Assembly (NCBI GenBank): GCA_021734025.1
Contig: JAIPJS010000001.1
Span: forward strand, 248,001 to 312,000
Origin: Candidatus Neomarinimicrobiota bacterium
GTDB lineage: Bacteria > Fidelibacterota > JAANXI01
Length of the DNA: 64,000 bases
Direction: 5' to 3'
Shown piece after piece: positions 8,926 to 18,403 of the stretch (within the stretch, counting starts at the first letter, position 1; every line of letters begins with the position of its first letter). A program made the translations under genes and the position numbers. The notes under the pieces are model-generated. The model saw only the letters and a program-made list of their open reading frames with translations, was not told where the DNA came from and searched no databases.

Positions 8926-10971
8926 ATGGCGAGTCCGCGCCTTTCAATCGTCATAGTCAACTACAATGTGAAAGAATTTCTGGAACAATCGCTTCAGGCG
9001 ATTCGGAAGGCGTCCGTCGGTTTGGAGACGGAAGTAATCGTCGTCGATAACCATTCCGTTGACGGTTCCGCCGAAATGCTTCGGTCGAAGTTTTCCTGGG
9101 TCACCCTTATCACCAATGACGAAAACCGCGGATTTGCCGTCGCCAGTAATCAGGGCATCAGGGCCTCAACCGGGGAATACGTGCTGCTACTGAATCCGGA
9201 CACGCTGGTTCAGGAGGATACGTTTACCAGCATGATCAACTATCTTGATGATCACCCGGATGTCGGGATGGCCGGATGCAAGATTCTGAATCCGGACGGC
9301 TCCCTGCAGTTGGCCTGTCGTCGCAGTTTTCCCACCATCAGAACCGCCTTACCAAAGATCTTAGGGCTCGATAAACTTTTTCCCCGCAGTAGAATTTTTG
9401 CCAGGTATAACCTGACTTATCTCGATCCAGATGAGATCACCGATGTGGATGCGGTTAGCGGATCGTTTATGATGGTACGCCGGGCAGCGCTGGATGAGGT
9501 CGGTCTGCTGGACGAAACTTTCTTTATGTACGGGGAGGACCTGGACTGGTGTTACCGGTTCAACCAGGCCGGATGGATTGTCCGGTATCTCCCGATTACG
9601 AAGATTATCCATTACAAAGGGGAAAGCAGTAAATTTGCCCCGTTCGACAGCTACATCGCGTTCTACCGCGCGATGGATCTGTTCGTCAAGAAACACTTCA
9701 GCCGCCGGTGGACATTCATCTTTAACTTTTTCATCCGGATCGGGATATTCATGCGGGGATCGGTGGGATTGCTGGCGTCGATCGTTCAGCGGTTCGCGCC
9801 ACAGCTCGCAGACGGACTGCTTATCCTGGTAGGATTTGTAGTCGCCATTCTCATAAAATTCGGCGACTTCCAGTACATCCTGGATTATTCATTTTTGCCG
9901 TTGGTTTACACCGGTATCTGGCTGGGGTCACTCACCTTTACTCGGGCGTACACCTTGCGGGAGTTTTCCATCGGGAAGGCGCTCTCGGGATTAGGACTCG
10001 GTTTTGTGGTAATCAGCGCGCTGACCTTTTTCTTTAATCAATTTGCCTATTCCAGAGCGGTGCTCGTCCTGGCATTGCTTTTTTCTGCGATCGCATTGCC
10101 AGCCTGGCGGATTATCGTAAGACGGCAGTCCGGAAACATTATCGGGAAACCGGTACGTCAGCGGCGTGCCGCCATTGTGGGCGCAGGGAACGAAGGTGGC
10201 CGCATCTATGAAAAACTCCGTTCCCAGCTGGCACATGGGTACGAAATTGTAGGATTTATCGATGATGCAGCCGATGAAAACGACCGGGCGGACATTCTTG
10301 GGGCCAGTCGTGAGCTGCCGGAACTGGTGAGAGTCCATAACCTGACCGATGTCATTTTCACTTCCGATGTCTATCGAAACATCGAAATCCTCGGGATGGT
10401 GGACCAGCTCAAGGATCACCGGGTCGAACTGAAGATCGTCCCACACAGCCTGGAGTTCATCCTGGGAAAGGCGACGGTAGAAGATCTGGGTGATATTCCA
10501 CTTGTGGAACTGGACTTTCCGCTCTCCAACCGGTTTTTTCGCGTAATGAAACGAATGATGGATGTAGGCGTCGCCCTGGCAGCAATACCGGTTCTTATCC
10601 CGATATGTTTCACCGTTGCCGCGATAAAAGGGTACCGACTGAAACGCGAAGTATTCGCTGGAATCCGATGGACGGAATTTAGAGGGCGGTACTTCACCGA
10701 TGGTAACAATTCCACGGGATTCTGTAAAAAGACTCCACTTCTCTGGAACATTCTCAAGGGAAACATGAGCTTGGTTGGCGTGCCGTTGCATTCTCTGGAA
10801 GAGCGCAAGGAAGAACAATTGTTTAAACCGGGGATTTTTAGCCTCTGGGGGATCGAATCGGATGATCCGGATGAACAGCAGCAGTACAACCAGTATTATA
10901 TGCAGCACTATTCGCTCTCCTTCGATCTGCAAATACTATTCAGAGGGCTGTTTGACCGGATATTACAGTGA
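8926..10971 (+). CDS. Fusion: GT2 rhamnosyltransferase-like domain + polyprenyl glycosylphosphotransferase-like domain
   Basis: 681 residues in three parts. Residues 1-250 are a family 2 glycosyltransferase of the WbbL type: SIVIVNYNVKEFL, EVIVVDNHSVDGS, NRGFAVASNQGI, LLLNPDTLV, then EDLDWCYR. Residues about 260-410 contain several hydrophobic segments. Residues about 415-681 resemble the CoA-binding-like plus sugar-transferase part of WbaP-type phosphoglycosyltransferases (AAIVGAGNEGGRIYEKL; MKRMMDVGVALAAIPVLIP; LLWNILKGNMSLVG). The sugar-transferase part lacks the catalytic Asp-Glu of the usual SLDEL motif: the segment reads CKKTPLLWNILKGN. It may therefore be inactive or have another role. 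The GT2 call is firm, the C-terminal activity uncertain. Confidence 0.8.
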   Translation: MASPRLSIVIVNYNVKEFLEQSLQAIRKASVGLETEVIVVDNHSVDGSAEMLRSKFSWVTLITNDENRGFAVASNQGIRASTGEYVLLLNPDTLVQEDTFTSMINYLDDHPDVGMAGCKILNPDGSLQLACRRSFPTIRTALPKILGLDKLFPRSRIFARYNLTYLDPDEITDVDAVSGSFMMVRRAALDEVGLLDETFFMYGEDLDWCYRFNQAGWIVRYLPITKIIHYKGESSKFAPFDSYIAFYRAMDLFVKKHFSRRWTFIFNFFIRIGIFMRGSVGLLASIVQRFAPQLADGLLILVGFVVAILIKFGDFQYILDYSFLPLVYTGIWLGSLTFTRAYTLREFSIGKALSGLGLGFVVISALTFFFNQFAYSRAVLVLALLFSAIALPAWRIIVRRQSGNIIGKPVRQRRAAIVGAGNEGGRIYEKLRSQLAHGYEIVGFIDDAADENDRADILGASRELPELVRVHNLTDVIFTSDVYRNIEILGMVDQLKDHRVELKIVPHSLEFILGKATVEDLGDIPLVELDFPLSNRFFRVMKRMMDVGVALAAIPVLIPICFTVAAIKGYRLKREVFAGIRWTEFRGRYFTDGNNSTGFCKKTPLLWNILKGNMSLVGVPLHSLEERKEEQLFKPGIFSLWGIESDDPDEQQQYNQYYMQHYSLSFDLQILFRGLFDRILQ

Positions 10972-11097
10972 TTTTTGCGAAATCAGCCAAAGATAATCTG
11001 TAGCGCGTCTTCAATCTATCCGTTATACTATTATTTTCCATGGGAAATAACTATTATCAGAACTTGAATATTTCACGGTCAGATAAATGAGGGGATT

Positions 11098-12057
11098 ATG
11101 CAGACCGTCTTAGACTTTGAAAAGCCGATTGTGGAACTGGAGCAGAAGATTGAGGAGATGCAGGGACTCTCCGCAGCGGACGATGTGGATATCGATGATG
11201 AGGTGCAGCGACTTCAGGAGAAGCTGAAGAAACTCTCCACGAAGGTTTACAGCAATTTGACCCGTTGGCAGCGGTATCAGCTGGCGAAGCATCCGGACAG
11301 GCCGTACACCAATGATTACGTTGAACGTATGTGCGATGATTTCCTGGAATTGCACGGCGACCGCCGGTTCGGCGATGACAAGGCAATTATCAGTGGGATC
11401 GGCACCATCGGTAATCAAAAAGTCGCCATCGTCGGGCACCAAAAGGGGCGAAATACCAAGCAGAATGTGTATCGAAACTTCGGTATGCCGAATCCCGAGG
11501 GATACCGTAAGGCGCTCCGGGTGATGAAAATTGCGGAGAAATTTAACCGACCCATCGTGTGTCTCATTGACACGCCGGGAGCGTACCCTGGCATCGGGGC
11601 GGAGGAACGCGGCCAGGCCGAAGCGATCGCCACCAATCTTGCAGAGATGTCTCATTTGAAGGTGCCTGTGCTGATTGTCGTCATCGGCGAAGGCGCCAGC
11701 GGCGGAGCTCTCGGAATCGGGGTGGGTGACCGGATCCTCATGCTTGAAAATACGTGGTATTCGGTGATCTCACCCGAGGGATGCGCTTCTATTCTGTTCA
11801 AAGATGAAGGGGCGTCAAAGGCGCCGGAGGCCGCCGAGGCCATGAAGATCACCGCGAAGGACCTCATGGATATGGGAATTGCGGATCGCATCATTGACGA
11901 ACCCATCGGCGGGGCCCACCGGAATTACGAGGACACTGCCATAGTGCTTCAGGATGTTATTTTGGAAGAAATTGAAAAACTCCAGGCCATGGATATTGAG
12001 GTGCGCCTACAGAACAGGATTGAGAAGTATAGTAAAATGGGGGCCTGGGAAGAGTAG
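11098..12057 (+). CDS. accA: Acetyl-CoA carboxylase carboxyltransferase subunit alpha
   Basis: AccA pairs with AccD to transfer CO2 from biotin to acetyl-CoA, giving malonyl-CoA for fatty acid synthesis. 319 residues, the normal length. The N-terminus (LDFEKPIVELEQKI) and the helical linker before ARHPxRP-like AKHPDRPYTNDYV are typical, followed by the carboxyltransferase core with GHQKGRNT, FGMPNPEGYRKALRVM, IDTPGAYPGIGAEERGQ and GEGASGGALGIGVGDR. GAGGGG-like GAGGGG is seen just before the start (ATGAGGGGATTATG). accD was not found in this window. It is followed by meaB at 87 bases. Confidence 0.95.
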   Translation: MQTVLDFEKPIVELEQKIEEMQGLSAADDVDIDDEVQRLQEKLKKLSTKVYSNLTRWQRYQLAKHPDRPYTNDYVERMCDDFLELHGDRRFGDDKAIISGIGTIGNQKVAIVGHQKGRNTKQNVYRNFGMPNPEGYRKALRVMKIAEKFNRPIVCLIDTPGAYPGIGAEERGQAEAIATNLAEMSHLKVPVLIVVIGEGASGGALGIGVGDRILMLENTWYSVISPEGCASILFKDEGASKAPEAAEAMKITAKDLMDMGIADRIIDEPIGGAHRNYEDTAIVLQDVILEEIEKLQAMDIEVRLQNRIEKYSKMGAWEE

Positions 12058-12144
12058 TTGCTTCACACGTTGCAGCGGAGCCCCGGCTGCAGGAAATCAC
12101 AGCGCCAATGTGCTGCTTTTCTTCAATAGTCTTAATCAAACCGA

Positions 12145-13101
12145 ATGAATAAATCAATGCTCACCGTTGATGTCGATAAAGTACTCCGTGGAAATATCCG
12201 TGAGATTTCCCGGGCAATCACCCTGGTAGAAAATAGTGAGTCTGGCTACGAGGAGCTCCTTGATGGCATCTATGGAAAGACCGGTAATGCGTATCGGATA
12301 GGTATGACAGGTCCGCCGGGCGCCGGAAAAAGTACGCTGGTGGATCGGCTTGTCCAGCGGTATCGAAATGACGGGAAAACAGTTGGTATCATTTCCATTG
12401 ATCCGACGAGTCCGTTTACCGGAGGCGCCTTACTCGGCGATCGTATCCGGATGAGCCGGCATACCGGCGATGAAGGGGTGTACATCCGGAGCATGGCTTC
12501 CAGAGGATCGACGGGGGGCCTGGCCGTAAAGGCCGAGGAAGCCGGTGATATCCTGGATGCGGCTGGAAGGGATGTTGTCATCTATGAGACGGTGGGAGTC
12601 GGTCAGATCGAATTTGATGTGGCCGAGGCGGCCGATACGACGGTGGTGGTGCTGGTGCCTGAGAGCGGCGATGAAGTACAGGCATTGAAATCCGGGCTCA
12701 TGGAGATTGCCGACATCTTTGTACTGAATAAGTCCGACCGGGAAGGGGCTAACCGGGCGCACCTGGAGTTACGGAGTATTCTGGACCTGAAATCCACGGA
12801 AGAGACGGCCTGGAGCCTTAGCATTCTGAAGACTGCCGCAATTAATGACGAAGGCATCGAAGAACTCTACGGATCTATTCAGGATCATGCGGACTATCTG
12901 AACGATTCAGGGAAATTCCGAAGCAACCGTAAGCGACGCTACCGGATGCGGGTGGAACGAGTTATCCATTCCCGCTTAACTTCGATGTTTTGGGATGCTA
13001 AACGAGAGAGTCGGCTCAGGGAGGCCATCGAAAAAATCGAGACCTCCGGGACTAGCCCGTACGGACTTGCACGGGAACTGATTAATGATTTATCCATTTA
13101 A
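12145..13101 (+). CDS. meaB: MeaB/ArgK-type GTPase, methylmalonyl-CoA mutase chaperone
   Basis: A G3E-family P-loop GTPase that loads and protects adenosylcobalamin-dependent methylmalonyl-CoA mutase. The 318 residues have the P-loop GPPGAGKS at 56-63, IDPTSPFTGGALLGDRIRM, the MASRGSTGGL segment characteristic of MeaB, YETVGVGQIEFDVA, and the guanine-specificity motif NKSD. The length matches the family. The ribosome binding site is weak. Methylmalonyl-CoA epimerase (52078) is also present in the window, so a propionyl-CoA/methylmalonyl-CoA route is likely, although the mutase itself is not in view. Confidence 0.93.
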   Translation: MNKSMLTVDVDKVLRGNIREISRAITLVENSESGYEELLDGIYGKTGNAYRIGMTGPPGAGKSTLVDRLVQRYRNDGKTVGIISIDPTSPFTGGALLGDRIRMSRHTGDEGVYIRSMASRGSTGGLAVKAEEAGDILDAAGRDVVIYETVGVGQIEFDVAEAADTTVVVLVPESGDEVQALKSGLMEIADIFVLNKSDREGANRAHLELRSILDLKSTEETAWSLSILKTAAINDEGIEELYGSIQDHADYLNDSGKFRSNRKRRYRMRVERVIHSRLTSMFWDAKRESRLREAIEKIETSGTSPYGLARELINDLSI

Positions 13102-13108
13102 GTGATTC

Positions 13109-15931
13109 ATGTTAAAAATCGCTTCGCATAATATGCGCTGGTTCCTCGTGTTACTTGTTATCGTGCTATTTGTCGGGCAGGCGGCTGAGGCTCAGTATCA
13201 TTATTTTGGACGGAATAAGGTGCAGTACACAGACCTGGATTGGCATGTCCTCCAGACTGAACACTTTAATATTTACTTTTATCCCGGCATGCGCGAGGTC
13301 GCGGAAATCGGAGCGGCCAAGGCCGAAAGCAGCTACACCGAGCTCTCTGCGAAATTTGATCACACCCTGACCAAACGCGTACCTCTGATTTTCTATAGTT
13401 CGCATTTGTTGTTTCAGCAGACGAATATTACGCCGGGCTTTATCCCGGAAGGCGTCGGTGGATTTTTTGAATTCATCAAGGGGCGTGTGGTGGTGCCGAG
13501 TAACGGCTCCATGCACCAATTCAGACGGGTCATTGAGCACGAGCTGATCCATGTTTTCCTGATGAGTAAGGTGAATCGCATTATGAAAGACAGGGGGATG
13601 TACTCTCATTCGGGGCCTCCACTCTGGTTCGTGGAGGGGCTGTCCGAATATTGGTCAACTGAAAACCTGGATCCCCAGTCCAAGATGATCCTCAGAGATG
13701 CTATCCTGAATAATTATTACGTGCCCCTCACGCAAATTTATCGAATCCGGGGCTCATACCTGATGTATAAGGAGGGAGAAAGCGCCCTCACCTATATCAC
13801 CGAGAGATATGGTGAGGATAAACTACTCCGCATCATCGAAAACATCTGGCGGTACGAAAATTTTAACGAGGTCATCGAATTTGTCCTGGGCGAACCCATT
13901 GAAAAGGTAAGCCGCCAGTGGCATTTTTGGCTGAAGCAGAAGATTTATCCACTGCTGGAAGATGAATCATTGCCACAACCAACCACCGAAATGATCACCG
14001 AAACCGGCGTGAATATGAGTCCCGCCACGTATGAACTGGACGGAAAAAGCCGGGTGGCCTTCGTCTCAAACCGCACCGGCTATACCAATATATATTCCAA
14101 GCCTGTTGGGGGCAGAGGTGAGAAAAAGTCGAAACTTTTAGTGGAAGGCGAGCGCAGCCAGCAGTACGAAGCTTTCCATTTTATGGATTCCGAATTATCG
14201 GTATCATCGGACAATATTATGGCGTTTGTCACCAAGAGCGGGGAACAGGATGCGCTCCATCTCTGGGAACTTGAAAAAGAAGAGCGGGTAGAGTCTATCC
14301 GGTTTCCGAATATTGTCGGCATCTCCGCACCGCATTGGAGTAAGTCCGGCGAGCGTATCGTTTTCTCTGGTATGGCGTTCTCCGGATTGGTTGACCTGTA
14401 TATATACGATCTTGAGTCCGGCCAGTTGGTCCGGCTCATGAAGGATTTTTACAACGACCGATCGCCAGTGTTCAGCCCGGATGGGGAGTATGTTTATTTC
14501 AGTTCCGACCGGACGGAATACGGAGACGCAGGATACTCTGACATCTTTCGGTTTGACCTCTCTAACGGCGATATCGAGTATGTGACGCATGAGCGGTCGC
14601 GGGACGGCAATCCGGCTATTTCACCGGACGGATCCCGGCTGGCATTCATCTCCGACCGGGGCGGCACCAACAATATCTGGCTCCTGGATCTCCGCGGCGA
14701 TACCGCTACTGATTCCATCAAATACGAGGTGGAGCAACTCACGAACTTTGCCACTGCCGCGCTGCATCCGGACTGGCTGAACGATTCTACCCTGGTGTGC
14801 ACGGCGTTTGACGAATATCAGTTTCAGCTACATTTGGTTGAAGCGGAGATAAAACAACGGAATCGGATCGTTCAGTCCGCACCTCTGAACAATTTCTGGA
14901 ATTATCCGCGGTTTTCTACCAGAGATTCTACCCGGGTCAGAGAGTATTCCCGGAAATACTCTCTGGATATCGCGGCAAGCCAGATTTCCAACGATCCCAT
15001 TTTCGGGACTTCCGGTGGTGGGCAGATAGCCTTCTCTGACATCATGGGCAACCATCGCTGGGAGGTACTGGTATATAATACGGCCCAGTCATCCGCGGAT
15101 TTTTGGGAGCGGTTCAACGTATTGATTTCAAAATTTAACTTATCCCAGCGCGCGAACTTCGGGTACGGGATCTTTCACTTTAATAATCTGTATTATACTC
15201 CCAGGGAAGGGTATTACAACGAGCGCAGGTACGGCGGAATGTTTATGCTCCGGTACCCGTTTAGCCAATTTCGCCGGGTGGAAGCGTCGTTCACCATCAA
15301 TCGCTCGGAAAAGGATAAATTTACCTCACGCGGTCCGCGCGAAGCCATCCTAACGTCTAACTTTATCAGCTATGTTAAAGATAATTCCATCTGGGGACCG
15401 ACTGGGCCCATGGATGGGCACCGGTTTTTAGTCCGGGCTGGCTTTACCAACGATATTCGGTTCAATAACGTAAATTATTACACGCTGATTGGCGACTACC
15501 GCCATTATTTCCGGCTGACGCAACGGTCGAGCTATGCCGTCCGCCTGATGGCGCTCCGGAGCGACGGGTATGAAGCCCAGCGATTTTACATTGGCGGCAG
15601 CTGGACACTCCGCGGATATCCCCGGTTTCGAATCTGGGGCAAGAGCGTGGCGCTCTGGAATAACGAACTGCGGTTCCCATTGATTGACCAAATCGGTATC
15701 CAGTTTCCCTTCGGCGGAATCGGTTTCCGGCAGTTGCGCGGGGCGCTATTTTTTGATGCCGGCAATGCCTGGGAGAATGAATTCAATGGTCTGCGAGGTA
15801 GTTTTGGTATCGGATTCCGGATTAACCTCGGTGGCATGTTGGTTTTACGCTATGATATTGGTCGTCGGACGGATTTCGAGAGCATCAGCAATGATACATT
15901 CTATCAATTCTTTTTTGGATGGGACTACTGA
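13109..15931 (+). CDS. Fusion: M1/MA-type metallopeptidase domain + TolB-like propeller + Omp85-like barrel
   Basis: 940 residues. A signal peptide ends near AEAQ (28). Residues 40-280 are a gluzincin-like peptidase domain with HELIH at 144-148 and a likely third zinc ligand in WFVEGLSEY (E176). Residues about 300-600 hold TolB/PD40-type propeller repeats (FSPDGEYVYFSSDR; ISPDGSRLAFISDRGG). Residues about 640-940 are a beta-barrel with the Omp85-type motif LRGYPRF, ending FFFGWDY. This would place a protease and a propeller in the periplasm attached to a barrel. It is seven bases after meaB and overlaps the next lipoprotein gene by one base. Whether the peptidase is active is not known. Confidence 0.8.
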   Translation: MLKIASHNMRWFLVLLVIVLFVGQAAEAQYHYFGRNKVQYTDLDWHVLQTEHFNIYFYPGMREVAEIGAAKAESSYTELSAKFDHTLTKRVPLIFYSSHLLFQQTNITPGFIPEGVGGFFEFIKGRVVVPSNGSMHQFRRVIEHELIHVFLMSKVNRIMKDRGMYSHSGPPLWFVEGLSEYWSTENLDPQSKMILRDAILNNYYVPLTQIYRIRGSYLMYKEGESALTYITERYGEDKLLRIIENIWRYENFNEVIEFVLGEPIEKVSRQWHFWLKQKIYPLLEDESLPQPTTEMITETGVNMSPATYELDGKSRVAFVSNRTGYTNIYSKPVGGRGEKKSKLLVEGERSQQYEAFHFMDSELSVSSDNIMAFVTKSGEQDALHLWELEKEERVESIRFPNIVGISAPHWSKSGERIVFSGMAFSGLVDLYIYDLESGQLVRLMKDFYNDRSPVFSPDGEYVYFSSDRTEYGDAGYSDIFRFDLSNGDIEYVTHERSRDGNPAISPDGSRLAFISDRGGTNNIWLLDLRGDTATDSIKYEVEQLTNFATAALHPDWLNDSTLVCTAFDEYQFQLHLVEAEIKQRNRIVQSAPLNNFWNYPRFSTRDSTRVREYSRKYSLDIAASQISNDPIFGTSGGGQIAFSDIMGNHRWEVLVYNTAQSSADFWERFNVLISKFNLSQRANFGYGIFHFNNLYYTPREGYYNERRYGGMFMLRYPFSQFRRVEASFTINRSEKDKFTSRGPREAILTSNFISYVKDNSIWGPTGPMDGHRFLVRAGFTNDIRFNNVNYYTLIGDYRHYFRLTQRSSYAVRLMALRSDGYEAQRFYIGGSWTLRGYPRFRIWGKSVALWNNELRFPLIDQIGIQFPFGGIGFRQLRGALFFDAGNAWENEFNGLRGSFGIGFRINLGGMLVLRYDIGRRTDFESISNDTFYQFFFGWDY

Positions 15932-16998
15932 TGAGAGTTTATTTTTCCATAATGTTATTGGCTAGCCTGGTTCTCGCAACGTGTACAAGTCCCATTTATC
16001 TTTCCGATGTTCAGCCCAGCTCGCCGGAATCCCCGGCATTCCACAGTAATAAACTCGACAAGACCAGATTGCGGGATATGTCTATTGGCGATCCGGTAAT
16101 ACTGGATCCTGTTACCACTGCCTGGCTATCCACCCGAGGTGAAATTTTTGTACTGGATCACAAAAAACAGAAAGTGATATCGCACTATGAGGGAAAGGAG
16201 GGCATTACTAGCTTCACCCATCGGAGCACTTCCTTCTACTGGATTGAGGAAGAAAAGGAGCAAAATTTAGTCCGGTACGATTTTGAACAAGTGGAAACCT
16301 TATGGCGGGCACCAGCGCCGGAATCGACAACCCAGCCCTTGATAGTGGATACAATGGTCGTGGTTGCCGGGATCCATGGAACCATTGGGGCCTATTCCAT
16401 CGAAACCGGGAAAGAAATTTGGAAAATTAGTGTGGAAGATCGGATCTATCTCAATCCGCTCCAGTATGGGCAGTCTATTTTGTTAATAGGCGATTCGGGG
16501 GTAATTTTTGCACTGAACAGTTCCGATGGCTCCATCGAGTGGAAGAAAAATACCGGCGAATCATTTCAGGTTGCTTCCATCTCCGGAGACGTACTTTATT
16601 GCGGTACTCTGGACGGGGCAATGACCCGGTTCCGGATACCGGATAGGGAATTTTCCTGGAGAGTTCAAACAAAGTACCCGGTCAGAAATGCGCCCTTCAT
16701 TGATAATGAACGGGTGTACTGGGTGAATGCCGGCGGAGAGGTATACCAGATTGATAAAACGGGTGGCGCCGCAGACCAATTGATTTCTCTGGAAACACCG
16801 GTCTCCGGAAAACCGGCCCGTACAGAACAAGGATTACTATTTGCCGGGATGGACGGTACCCTGTACCATGTGAACTACAGCGATGGCGGCTTTCTTGATA
16901 CCCTCAAATTTTCCGGGCGGCTGCGTTGTACCCCGTTTTTCATGAATGATAAGTGGTATGTTACGATGGAGGACTACTGGCTTTATGCGTTGGAATAA
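15931..16998 (+). CDS. BamB-like PQQ-propeller lipoprotein
   Basis: I start it at ATG 15931, which shares a base with the upstream stop (TGATG) and has GGATGGGA before it; ATG 15919 in the same frame is possible. About 355 residues. The signal peptide ends in lipobox LATC (near residue 17). The rest has repeated PQQ-type propeller blades such as YSIETGKEIWKISVEDRI and GVIFALNSSDGSIEWKK. By shape and by its place directly after an Omp85-like barrel it recalls BamB, the beta-propeller lipoprotein of the BAM complex. That parallel is an inference from context, not sequence identity. Confidence 0.75.
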   Translation: MRVYFSIMLLASLVLATCTSPIYLSDVQPSSPESPAFHSNKLDKTRLRDMSIGDPVILDPVTTAWLSTRGEIFVLDHKKQKVISHYEGKEGITSFTHRSTSFYWIEEEKEQNLVRYDFEQVETLWRAPAPESTTQPLIVDTMVVVAGIHGTIGAYSIETGKEIWKISVEDRIYLNPLQYGQSILLIGDSGVIFALNSSDGSIEWKKNTGESFQVASISGDVLYCGTLDGAMTRFRIPDREFSWRVQTKYPVRNAPFIDNERVYWVNAGGEVYQIDKTGGAADQLISLETPVSGKPARTEQGLLFAGMDGTLYHVNYSDGGFLDTLKFSGRLRCTPFFMNDKWYVTMEDYWLYALE

Positions 16999-17527
16999 AC
17001 TTGTCATCCTGGGTGCCGCGTTGATTGTGGTTGGAACGCTGGGGCGACCGGAGATCACCGCAGGGCAGCATCTCTGGAATATTACCAGTGATGGTGACAC
17101 GCTCCGGTATGTGAACATCTTTGGCCAGCAGCCCGATTCGTTGAATCGTTTTCCGCAATATTTGACGGAGCAGGAGTATCTTGCTCTTTTACGCCGACCG
17201 GTGTTCTCGAGGGACAGTATCGCTTTTGCGCCGGACGTACGGGAGTTCCTGAAAGCTGCGCAGGTTACCTATCACAACCCGCAACAGTTAGCGCCACAAT
17301 ACGAGAATATCTGGCAGCCGGTGCTGGCGTTGACGCTCACCGGTACCGCAAGCGCCTATTTCAAATTACAGGCGAACAGTGCCTATGCGCGATATCAGGA
17401 ATCGATTGATCGCGCTACTATCCGCAAGTATTACAATCGTACCCGGAAATACGATTCCTACTCGGCAATTTCTTTTGTACTTTTACAGGCGAGCTTTGGA
17501 TGGCTTTCATATAAACTTTTATGGTGA
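16985..17527 (+). CDS. Hypothetical envelope protein with signal peptide
   Basis: Starts at ATG 16985, overlapping the end of the BamB-like gene by 14 bases. 180 residues: an N-terminal signal or anchor (KLVILGAALIVVGTLG), a polar middle with no recognised domain, a weakly hydrophobic segment (VLALTLTGTASAYF), a basic, Tyr-rich stretch, and a C-terminal hydrophobic helix (SFVLLQASFGWLSYKLLW). I do not recognise a family. Coupled translation with the BamB-like gene and with tatC suggests a role in the envelope. Confidence in being a real gene comes from the tight packing with its neighbours. Confidence 0.6.
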   Translation: MRWNKLVILGAALIVVGTLGRPEITAGQHLWNITSDGDTLRYVNIFGQQPDSLNRFPQYLTEQEYLALLRRPVFSRDSIAFAPDVREFLKAAQVTYHNPQQLAPQYENIWQPVLALTLTGTASAYFKLQANSAYARYQESIDRATIRKYYNRTRKYDSYSAISFVLLQASFGWLSYKLLW

Positions 17528-18387
17528 CAATGGCTGACGAAACCTACCGACAACGAGATTCCGAGACTGAAGCGGAGACCGATTTTAGTGAAAGTGGTGG
17601 CATGACATTTCTGGAGCACCTGGAAGAACTCCGATGGCGTCTCATCAAGATTCTCATCGGTATTGTCGCGGTAGGTATTGTTGCGTATATTTTTTCCGAT
17701 CAAATTCTGGCATTTTTGATCTATCCGACCAAAGATTTAAAAACCCCGTTTGACCTTCAGATCCTCAAAGTACCCGACATGCTGATGGTCAAGATAAAGA
17801 TCGGGCTGTTTACCGGCGTTATCGGCGCACTCCCGATTATCGCGTACCAGATATGGAAGTTTATTGCACCCGGTTTGCTGCCCAAGGAGAAACAGTACGT
17901 TCCGACGACAGTGTTTGTTATTACGATCTGCTTTTTGATTGGAGGGGCGTTTGGATATTTTGCCCTGCTTCCGGTGGCCCTGGAATTCTTAACCGGCCTC
18001 GGGTTGATTCAGATCCAGAACAATTTTGCCCTGGATGCCTATGTCAGTTTTGTCACTCGCATCATTTTTATCACCGGACTCATTTTTGAACTCCCGGTCC
18101 TGTCGTTTTTCCTCACGAAGATCGGCCTGGTCACACCCGCGGTATTACGTCATATCCGGAAATACGCGGTGGTATTGACTTTCGTACTCGCCGCTTTTAT
18201 CACACCGCCTGATCCGGCAAGTATGGTTCTCATGGGAGTTCCGATTCTGCTTCTGTACGAGATAAGTATTCTCGTCTCATTCCTGGCACTCTCGAAAGAG
18301 ACCAGGCAGGCCCTAAACCAGGCCAGGAAACAGAGGAAGAAAGCCCGAAAGCAGGCTAAAAAGCAACGGAAAAACCAGAACAAATAG
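17521..18387 (+). CDS. tatC: Sec-independent protein translocase subunit TatC
   Basis: TatC is the six-helix inner-membrane receptor for twin-arginine signal peptides. 288 residues with the N-terminal signature MTFLEHLEELRWRL, six hydrophobic segments, a conserved periplasmic/loop region around FIAPGLLPKEK, and YVSFVTRIIFITGLIFELPV. The C-terminus is a long, highly basic tail (repeated KKARKQ-type residues), which is longer than usual. ATG 17530 is an alternative start. It overlaps the previous gene by seven bases. tatA/tatB were not found here, so they lie elsewhere. Confidence 0.93.
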   Translation: MVTMADETYRQRDSETEAETDFSESGGMTFLEHLEELRWRLIKILIGIVAVGIVAYIFSDQILAFLIYPTKDLKTPFDLQILKVPDMLMVKIKIGLFTGVIGALPIIAYQIWKFIAPGLLPKEKQYVPTTVFVITICFLIGGAFGYFALLPVALEFLTGLGLIQIQNNFALDAYVSFVTRIIFITGLIFELPVLSFFLTKIGLVTPAVLRHIRKYAVVLTFVLAAFITPPDPASMVLMGVPILLLYEISILVSFLALSKETRQALNQARKQRKKARKQAKKQRKNQNK

Positions 18388-18403
18388 TATACTAATGCCC
18401 GGA

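Noticed and set aside
9991-10932. 313-residue open frame on the minus strand
   Set aside because: It lies wholly inside the glycosyltransferase fusion gene on the other strand and shows no domain; a shadow frame.
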